The notes under the pieces are model-generated. The model did no database searches. It was not told the origin of the DNA and saw nothing but the letters and a program-made list of their open reading frames with translations. A stretch of DNA of 64,000 nucleotides from Oxyruncus cristatus (taxonomy: Eukaryota > Chordata > Aves > Passeriformes > Cotingidae), in assembly GCA_013399855.1 (NCBI GenBank), contig VXAY01004755.1:1094063-1158062 (forward strand), in the 5' to 3' direction. Positions 58,326 through 64,000 of this stretch are shown here, piece by piece (within the stretch, counting starts at the first letter, position 1; each line of letters opens with the position of its first letter). The translations under genes and the position numbers were made by a program.

Positions 58326-59609
58326 TCTGGTTCTGCCACGGAAGACTGAAGCATATCCACTCTACTCCAGTTAGTGCCAGCTGTGCCCAGGGGATGTGGC
58401 AATCCCAAGCTTTCCTCCCTCAGTCTGCAGCCTTGCTTTCGGGTTTCGAGGGATCTGAAGCCCCAGAGGGAACAGCCCGAAGAACTCGCACTGGAGCGAA
58501 TCATCCAGACGTGGAGCACAATTCCAGTGGCTCACTGTTATCGAGGATACCAGTCAGGCACAGCCCCAGGGCTGCTGTGTGTCCACACTCACAGGTTCCC
58601 ACATCTCCAGAACTACTGCAGGTATCCTGAGAGTGTTTTTGCAGGGCTGCTTGGCTTTTTTTGGCAGAAGGTAAAAAGGAAATGTGAGAAAGCACAGCCA
58701 CAATAACCCCGGCCACACAAACCCATCCAGCTGGGCACGGAGAGCTGATAAAGAGCTGTCAGTACCAGCCCAGAGGCTGAAATGTGTCCCTGCCTGCATT
58801 CCCGGGACACAGCTCTGGGGATCTCACCTCCACTGGCACAATCACACGCTCAGGACACACCCACAGCACCACGGAGCTCTCCAGACCTGTCAAACACCAC
58901 CAGGAGGGGATTTGGGCACCTGCACTCTGCACACAAGATGCCAAAATTCCCCCCCCTCGGGATGGAAGAGCAGGGCACAACCCGAGCCGGAGCGGGGCAC
59001 AGGGAGGAGGATGTTGTTGATGCTGTCCCTGATGCTGTCCCTAGGCCCTGAGGGGAGGTATTTACTCCAGCTCCACTGCAGTAGAAGAGTTCAAGGGGTT
59101 GATTGAAGGATTCTCTCTGAAGCAAAACCATCTAACCCTTATTTATCGTTCCTCCCGTGGCAGCACTTCCAATTGCCATCCATGAACCCTCGTCCTGCTG
59201 TGCCACCCGTGGCCGGCGACAGATCACCCGCGGTGTCACCGTATTTCACCAGCTGCCTCCCCCGCCACTTAACGTATGGAAAATCCATAAAAACCTGGAA
59301 GAGTTGATAAATCCCAGAACACCTTGAACTCCCAGCGATAAATCTGCCCCGGGGCAGGCAGAGAGCTCAGCACAGTGCTCGTGCACCTCACAAGCCCCTT
59401 TCCAAGAGCTTCAATGGCTCTGGAGTTTTGCATCAGCCCCGTGCTGGCCTTTGCACAAAGGTGAATTTTCATGGAAAGAATAAAAGAGGACCCCAGAATC
59501 CTGGCCTTCAGCCCATCTCTCAATAAACCAATTTTGAATATCCTGGGCTGTGTTAAAGCCATTTCTGGGTGCATATTGGCTGCGCTGCCAGTATCTGACT
59601 CATTAATGG

Positions 59610-59760
59610 AATATACTTGGAGCCAAATTCTGATCTCATTTACAGCACCGTAAATCCAGGGCAACCCAATTGACTTCAGTGGAGTTACTCCAAATTTCCC
59701 ACAATAGGCACTCAGCAGACAGAGCAAAACTCGGTGCTCTGGGTCTGAAACAGGCTGGGG
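59610..59760 (+). repeat. Ancient amniote interspersed repeat (family name not certain)
   Basis: The run GCCAAATTCTGATCTCATTT, then CCGTAAATCC, then TTGACTTCAGTGGAGTTACT resembles a very common interspersed repeat I know from turtle and crocodilian DNA, in which TTACACCAGTGTAAATCC alternates with GACTTCAATGGAGTTACTCC. The family cannot be named with certainty. The copy is single and decayed. Confidence 0.45.
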
Positions 59761-60149
59761 AAAGCCAAACTACATCCCATTTGTAATTCCAGGGTGGGTA
59801 GTAAGTTCGAAGGGGAGCCAGCAGGTCCCTTCTGTAGAGCTGATGAAAAATTGATTACTTTATGTGTCGTTCTTAAAATGTTGCAACTTCGGCAGGGGAA
59901 GGGGGGAGGGAAAAGGGCCTGTCCACAAATATCAACGCTTTTCATTTACTTATAAACTAACAGGAATTATAGCTGAGTTCCTATGTGAAAACTGCCCTGC
60001 CCGTTGAAAACATGGATGGAAGCGACAAGAAAAAAAATTCACTTCCTTTGAAATTTTTTCATGGGAACCAACATTCCCTTCGGTGAAGTATTTCCTTCTG
60101 CCCGGACATTTAGGGAGACCTCTGAGAAAGCTGCTCTCAGCCGCTGCAC

Positions 60150-60880
60150 CTATTAAGCAATCAGGTTGTGAGAGGACAAATCAAAAGCACCTCGGGCAGC
60201 CCCGCCGCATCCCGCTGCTTTAACAGACAATTACTCAATCACTCGGAATTCTCCGGCCTTAAATCCCACTGTTCCATCCCACAACCCGCTAAGCTGCTGC
60301 TTACAAAGAGAAAAGTCGGGGCTGCTCTTCTCGGGGGGATGCGGAGTGGGACGGGCACGAAACGACTCAGGTGGGGGGGCCCATCTCAGCACTTCTTTGA
60401 CTAATCCTTCCTCAGGGAGAGGAGGCAAAGCCACGCTTAAGCCGCAGGAGAGTCTGAGCTCCCAGCCCGCGGAGCAGCGGGAAAGAGGAGTTGTGCTCCC
60501 GGCTACTGTGTCAGCGCGCAACTGCTCGACTTAAATGGATTACACGGGCCGCTCACTTGGCACGCGTCCCACCGCTAATAAACAAAATAACAGTTATTGA
60601 TACGTTGAAAGGGAAAAATAGACCGCGGGGCTCGCGTTGCCGAGGGCGAGCGGGAGGCAGGGCCGGGACGAGGCGCCCTCGCCGCCTCTGCTCACGCAGC
60701 GGCAGGTTAATGAGAACACGAGGGCTGGGCACGGAGCGCCGTCAAATTCCCAAGCAGCCGCTCTCCGGGAACACTCACACTTCATTAGCAGCTCCGCGGG
60801 AGACGGAGCGGGCACTTGGAACACCGACAACCAACGAGGAGGGGGTTCAGGAGAGGGAGGAAGAGGAGAACTGCTAGGGG
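60150..60880. promoter_or_regulatory. GC-rich candidate regulatory block
   Basis: CpG content rises around 60600-60760 (CGCGTTGCCGAGGGCGAG, GGACGAGGCGCCC), next to homeodomain-like TTAATGAG and TTCATTAG words. No recognisable coding frame exists; the Arg/Ser/Pro-rich frames are compositional. It could be an unmethylated element or a distal first exon. Confidence 0.35.
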
Positions 60881-63800
60881 AGGACTCCGGAGATCTTTGC
60901 ACAGGAAAGAGCAGGAACCCAGGCACTACAGAAATACATTGAGGCTCCAATCGTTCCACCAAGAAAGTCCACCTGTGGAACGAGCCTTTTCTGGGCTGCT
61001 GTTCGTGAAAACTCTGCTGCCTGTTTGTCAAGAGAAGGTTTTCCTTGAGCAGTTTAACCGTGACCTTGGAATGAGGGTGGCACGGACTGTTGGCACCTCT
61101 GGGCAGGACGCTTGCTACGGGGAAGAGCTCCTTCTTCCTCGGTTATCCAGGAGGATAAACAGCAGTGCCTCGCTCTTTGTGTGAGAGAAACACATGCTGG
61201 ATGTTTGTCCTCCTGCAGAACTGCATTGCCTCTGGGCCTTGGTTTGCTCTGCGCCCCTGCACAGCTCAGTGTGACACCTCCCGAAATCTTCCCAGCCCAG
61301 CTTTAACACAGATAATTAACTGCACCGAGACTTTGGACAGAGTGGCTCTGCGTGAACCTCGCAGCAAACAGTGGGGGGAACTCCTGGCAACACCGTGGGC
61401 ACGGAACCAGGCTGGTGGAGCTGGCAGGGACGAGGGGGGTTGGATTGTAACACACCGCCACTCCTGAGCTAACAGAGCGAGATACAAGTGGCCCCGTGTG
61501 CCAAACTGGCACCTGACAACTACACTTCATGCCCTGGTTGGAGATGCAAGGTGATGTCAGATTATATATTCTAAAACTGCCAGTTGTGAAGGATTCAGCC
61601 CCAAACCCCAGGCTCTGTCCACAGATGCAAGCTGGTCACGTGCAGCAGCCCTAATCCTGCTCCCCCTGGCATCCCCCAGGGGCTGTGAGAGCAGGACAGC
61701 TTCCCTGGAGCACGGGATTATTCCCTGAGCTGTGCTGTTGTGGAAAGCCACACGGACCTGAGGTAACAACCACCAACCTCCTGCCTCAGGAACAGTTCAT
61801 ACACTCACAGCAGCCAACACAAATCCTACTACTGCCTGGAAAAGCAGGAGGGGAACTCCGGTAGTAAACCCAGCTGACAATGGCCTCTGACTTCTCTATT
61901 CCTTCTGCAACCACCAGAGCAGGAGACAAATGCTGACTCTGCAGCATCCTCGTTAACTGTATGAGTGACTCTCTTCTTACCAGCCATTTCCAGAAATCCC
62001 ATGCTCAGAGCCTGGACTAACCAACTTGTTGCAGAACAATGTTATTGTCACTGCAGAGTTCTCTGAGGGTGGCAGAAAAGTACATATTTTGTTCAGGAAT
62101 ACTCTGCATACTTAATGAAAGACTGTTGTCTTACCTCATCTCTAAGCCTAACTCAGCTCTCTCCACTGTCAGGCTCTGAGACAGTCAGAAACCTCCACTG
62201 GTGGGAGCAAATTACAGCATGAAAAGATTCCTAATGGCAAAAAAAACCCCAGAAACTGAGGTGCAGATGATGTAGTTAATCATTCCGGGGTTGCACTGTA
62301 TTTTCACCTGCAGCTTGGTCACTTCTGCCTTACAGAAGTGTACTTAGAGCACACAGGCTGCACACGGGGCAACCAGGAGACCGTCAGGAGCTCGTTAATC
62401 CTCACATCTTTATTCCTGAAACTGCTTCCCATCACACACCAGGACCTCCTTTTCAGGCTCACATTTGTATTGGTGGCCATGAAGCCCCCCGAGCGTTTGG
62501 AGGCAGCTCAGCACGTCCTGTGTGCAGCAGCCTTTGAAGCTGCGACGCAGGACCAGGACGGCGTGTGCCGGAGGAGCCTTGAAGGCACTGGGATAATGCC
62601 TGGCTTTTCCACAGTGGGAGCTCGCCTTGGAGGCACCCGGGATAATGCCTGGCTTTTCCACAGTGTCCTCATCGAAGCCATTTATAAGCAAGTGGTTATT
62701 GGTGGGCCTGAAGTGCAGAAATGGAGGTGAGGGCTTCAGAGCAGAAGAGATCGGGGAAAAGAACAGCGTCTGCTCAACAGGGCTACGGAAACCTTCGCAA
62801 AAAAACAGGAATCCAAACAGCTTTGGCCTCGTGGCATTGCCAGGGAGTCTGGGCTGAGTGTGTTCATGGATCCATGGGCTCCTTCTGCAAGCCCTTCTCA
62901 CCTGCCACCTCCTCCTGGGATTAAGTCCCAGACTGGGCAGGGACGAAATTCCCCAGCTTGTGAGAAGGAAAAGAGCACTTGAGGCACTAAGCGAGGGAGA
63001 TCACTGCACTTCGCCCTTGGATTCCAACTTTTTTCAAGGTCGGAGAGGACAGCAAGCCCAACGGGTGGGTTTGTTTCCAAACACTCCAACCAAACGTGCC
63101 ACAAACTGATGGGAAGGGAGAGGTGTGTTCGCTCTGCTCCTGACCACAGTCCCACACCACTGACACCACCCCTGAGGGCTTTGCTGGGCACAGCTCTGCA
63201 GGCACCATCCAGAGCCTGATTTTATAGAAACTGAGGCTTTGAGTCATCAACCCGTTTTGTTCTGGGTTTGTTTCGTAAAAAGCTTTCCAAAGGTGACCAG
63301 TGGAACATCCTCACGGACACAGCAGCTGTGGCTCAGAGGGATGACAACGATCCCCCCCAAACCAGTGCACACAAACACAGTGCAAACACAGAGACCTGCT
63401 GGAAAACCTTATTTTTAAACTCTCTGCTATCCCTACATTCCCTCCACACTCCCCTATCCAAGCTGGTGGGATATGAGTGCATGCTGAAAGTTACACGTGC
63501 ACTTCAAGTGTTCTCTGAACACAGACAGACATGGGGATGTTTATGATGCAATTTAAAGCAGCCAAGAGAAGAGCCCTTGCTCCTCGGGTCTGTGGGGACA
63601 AATCCACAACCCAGAGGATTTCAGAGCATCCAAAATCCCTGAGATGACCCCACGTATGCTCAGTAAGGCATTATCCAAAACACAGAGCCAGGGACAGCCA
63701 GCACAGCCAGCAAACATCCCAGGCTGGATGATCCTGTGGGAACATCCCACCCCCCAGACACCTTAGCAATGGGTGCCCCGCAGCACCCGTGGGTCTGCAC

Positions 63801-64000
63801 CAGGGAATGGCAGGACACAGGGAATGGCAGGACACAGGGAAAGCTCCTCCACAGACAAGAGAGGGCTGGAGGCTCGGCAGGCACGAGTGTGCGGGGCACC
63901 CCCCGGGACCTGCTCCGAACCCCCTGAGCTGCCGGCAGGGACCTGAAACTGCCCCTCGGGGGCGTGGACGGCCCGGGCGGAGGGAAGGCACGGGGGGTGC
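60881..64000. other. Intergenic DNA to the window edge
   Basis: No coding exon is recognised. Items seen are a minus-strand AATAAA at 62409-62414, the two-copy duplication at 62579-62665, an 18-bp two-copy tandem at about 63803-63840, and a rising GC/CpG content after 63890 that may be the shoulder of an island outside the window. Confidence 0.55.
62579..62665 (+). repeat. Two-copy ~49-bp tandem duplication
   Basis: A 27-base identical core (GGGATAATGCCTGGC through CCACAGTG) occurs at 62590-62616 and 62639-62665, preceded in both copies by TTG(A/G)AGGCAC. It appears to be a recent local duplication in intergenic DNA. Confidence 0.9.

Larger units (their letters stand above)
52447..60150. other. 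Intergenic DNA downstream of RNFT2
   Basis: It contains two minisatellites, a poly(A)-rich block (56548-56690), the MIR, the older repeat and a CR1 fragment. The block at about 56690-57130 alternates AT-rich UTR-like and CpG-rich sequence and may be part of the HRK 3'UTR (see findings). No HRK BH3 coding motif was found on either strand. Confidence 0.6.

Noticed and set aside
63225..63255. Second MIR-like word, ATAGAAACTGAGGCTTTGAG, and a similar one near 62245
   Set aside because: Only about 20 bases resemble the MIR core and neither flank continues the match.
1..64000. CRISPR arrays, prokaryotic operons, tRNA and rRNA genes
   Set aside because: Nothing with regular short repeats and unique spacers, no cloverleaf-type sequence that I could support by eye, and the gene structure is clearly eukaryotic.

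Overview
The window is draft-quality vertebrate nuclear DNA and most likely avian. Three 3'-end fragments of CR1 LINEs (the chicken repeat 1 family), compact introns and the gene content point to a bird. The species cannot be named from the sequence. Two N gaps (22663-23019 and 47260-47653), one 6-N break in a poly(A) run and two single Ns mark assembly weak points.

Two conserved protein-coding genes can be reconstructed completely, exon by exon, with GT-AG introns and an unbroken frame. SPRING1 (C12orf49) lies on the minus strand, with five coding exons from 22545 down to 18587 that encode 205 residues. It is a Golgi type II membrane protein with a cysteine-rich lumenal domain that licenses the site-1 protease and so supports SREBP activation. 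RNFT2 (TMEM118) lies on the plus strand, with nine coding exons from 24969 to 50481 that encode about 448 residues. It is a multi-pass membrane protein with a C-terminal C3HC4 RING finger, a presumed E3 ubiquitin ligase. The two genes are head to head. As I remember the human locus, they share a bidirectional CpG-island promoter; here the island is cut by the 357-base gap, which probably hides the RNFT2 transcription start and first exon.

Layout. 1-12340 is intergenic with no supportable protein-coding exon. 12345-12720 is an orphan CpG island that looks like a promoter, with good minus-strand splice donors. 12950-13480 is a CR1 fragment. About 14.5-18.6 kb holds SPRING1 3'UTR and flank. 18.6-22.6 kb is SPRING1. 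23.0-23.5 kb is a TA/TATG-rich satellite next to the gap. 24.2-25.5 kb holds a duplicated 215-bp element that brackets the first recognisable RNFT2 exon. 25-50.5 kb is the rest of RNFT2, with a four-copy minisatellite in intron 1, a candidate enhancer and a palindrome in intron 5, and a TTCCC pentanucleotide satellite around the second gap in intron 6. 50.5-64 kb is RNFT2 3'UTR, then intergenic DNA with short minisatellites, a MIR SINE, an older amniote-type repeat, a CR1 fragment and two GC-rich candidate regulatory or UTR blocks. In human the next genes are HRK (minus strand) and FBXW8. No HRK coding sequence is visible here, but part of its 3'UTR might be.

I found no operon, phage, CRISPR or toxin system and no intact retrovirus. 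The most interesting points are the gap-hidden shared promoter, the uncertain RNFT2 start, the duplicated element around its first exon, and the orphan CpG island at 12.5 kb.
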